From Pseudomonadota bacterium (GTDB lineage Bacteria > Pseudomonadota > Alphaproteobacteria > JAAXGF01): DNA of 5,869 nt. Numbering within the stretch: the stretch's first letter is position 1; each line of letters opens with the position of its first letter. The translations under genes were made by a program, and so were the position numbers. Positions 4,870-5,869 of this stretch are shown here, piece by piece. The DNA lies in assembly GCA_022563655.1 (NCBI GenBank), contig JADFMW010000166.1:1-5869 (forward strand), read 5' to 3'. Below the pieces are notes generated by a model. That model had not been told where the DNA came from. It did not search any database and saw nothing but the letters and a program-made list of their open reading frames with translations.

Positions 4870-5869
4870 ATGCGCCCACGAACCATCGCTATCGCCGCCG
4901 CCGTCGCCGCGCTCGTCGGCGTCGCGGGCTACACCGCGTACTGGTTCGTTGCCGCCGGCTGGTTGCGCGACGGCGTTGCCGCCTGGGTCGAGGCGCGCCG
5001 CGCCGAGGGCTACACCGTGGAGCACGAGGGGCTGGAGGTCTCCGGCTTTCCCTTCCGCCTGCGCGCCGAGATCGACGCGCCGAGCATCGAGAATCCGCGC
5101 TCCTGGACGTGGACCGCCGAGCGCCTGCGCTTTGCGGCGCGCCCGTGGTCGTTCGACCGGATCTGGGTCACGCTGCCCGCCGAGCAACGCCTGATCTCGC
5201 GGCGCGCCGCCGGCGGCGAGAGCGTCGTCACGGCGGCGGTCGAACGGGGCGTCGTGCTGCTCGAGTTCGCCGCGGGCCGGCTCGACCGGGTGGCCGTCGA
5301 GGCCGCCGGCCTGGCGTTCGCGACGCCCGAGGGGGAGACCCTGCTGGCGCGCCTCGATGCCCGCGGCCGCCGCGCCGCCGATGCCACCATTCCCTTCACC
5401 GTCGAGATCGAAAGCCTGACGCTGCCGCCGCGCGTCGACGTGCTCCTGGGGCGCGAGATCGCGCGCCTCGCCGCCGACGGTACCGTCGTCGGCGGGCTGT
5501 CCGCGGGCCCGATCGCCGGCGCCCTGGCGGCCTGGAGCGCGGCCGGCGGCAGGGTCGATCTGGAGCGCCTCGTCCTGCGCTGGAGCGATCTCTCGGTGGA
5601 CGCGCGCGGCACCCTCGCCCTCGACGCCAAGATGCGCCCGCTCGCCGCGCTGATCGCCGATATCGAAGGCTACGCCGAAGTCCTCGATGCGCTCGCCGCC
5701 GCCGGCGCCCTCAAGGCGCGCGCCGCGGCGTTCGCCAAGACGGCGCTCGGCCTGCTGGCCAAGCCCGGACCGAACGGCAGGTTGGTGCTGACGGTGCCGG
5801 TGACGGCGCAGAACGGAACCCTCTACGTCGGCCCGCTGGCGCTTTTCAAGCTCGCGCCGGTGGTGCCGC
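4870..5869 (+). CDS. DUF2125 family membrane-anchored protein, 3' partial
   Basis: 333 codons are visible and the frame is open at the right edge. The N-terminus MRPRTIAIAAAVAALVGVAG is a short Arg-positive stretch followed by one hydrophobic helix (about 5-29) that anchors the protein in the inner membrane with the rest in the periplasm. It continues with a helix (AAWVEARRAEGY) and the motif VSGFPFRL (58-64 region), which I associate with DUF2125, then beta-rich repeats of LRF/LxL strands. The last visible residues include NGTLYVGPLALFKLAP, the type of C-terminal motif ('dG.lylGp..lf.lpp') expected near the family's end, so probably only a few residues are missing. The biochemical function is unknown; its fold resembles lipid-transfer or AsmA-like envelope proteins only in a loose sense. 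The ATG has no clear Shine-Dalgarno. Codon use is strongly G/C-biased, like nrdJ and chaC. Confidence 0.85.
   Translation, partial: MRPRTIAIAAAVAALVGVAGYTAYWFVAAGWLRDGVAAWVEARRAEGYTVEHEGLEVSGFPFRLRAEIDAPSIENPRSWTWTAERLRFAARPWSFDRIWVTLPAEQRLISRRAAGGESVVTAAVERGVVLLEFAAGRLDRVAVEAAGLAFATPEGETLLARLDARGRRAADATIPFTVEIESLTLPPRVDVLLGREIARLAADGTVVGGLSAGPIAGALAAWSAAGGRVDLERLVLRWSDLSVDARGTLALDAKMRPLAALIADIEGYAEVLDALAAAGALKARAAAFAKTALGLLAKPGPNGRLVLTVPVTAQNGTLYVGPLALFKLAPVVP

Overview
The window reads as chromosomal DNA of a high-G+C proteobacterium, most likely an alphaproteobacterium (Rhodospirillales or Rhizobiales-like). The reasons are a class II (adenosylcobalamin-dependent) ribonucleotide reductase, a DUF2125-type membrane-anchored protein (a family I know mainly from Alphaproteobacteria), a ChaC-type gamma-glutamylcyclotransferase beside it, and the strong G/C third-position bias of these three genes. 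This placement is inferred from families and composition; no marker gene was available.

Layout. Positions 1-2018 (+): the 3' part of nrdJ, running in from the left edge. Positions 2019-4085: an accessory-looking stretch, visibly richer in A/T than its flanks, holding a coiled-coil plus four-cysteine protein (2193-2696, +), a tiny basic protein (2713-2856, -), a HEPN-like protein with an RNxxxH motif (2855-3463, +), a possible tiny CxxC protein (3499-3621, +) and a small lipoprotein (3573-3908, -). The lipoprotein has a repeat-rich leader and a good promoter-like sequence. Positions 4142-4717 (-): chaC. Positions 4870-5869 (+): a DUF2125 protein cut by the right edge just before its end, with its own promoter-like sequence.

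How the parts fit together. nrdJ (dNTP synthesis) and the chaC/DUF2125 pair (glutathione turnover; envelope protein of unknown role) look like housekeeping chromosome. The small genes between them show no metabolic logic, change strand repeatedly, and differ in base composition, which fits an accessory insertion hotspot. The most interesting candidate is the HEPN-like protein. HEPN proteins with this motif are often RNases in toxin-antitoxin or abortive-infection systems. Its ATG shares a CATG with the ATG of a divergent, very basic 47-residue ORF. No nucleotidyltransferase (MNT) partner, integrase, transposase, tRNA or CRISPR was seen in the window. A link between the small genes and defence is therefore a hypothesis only.
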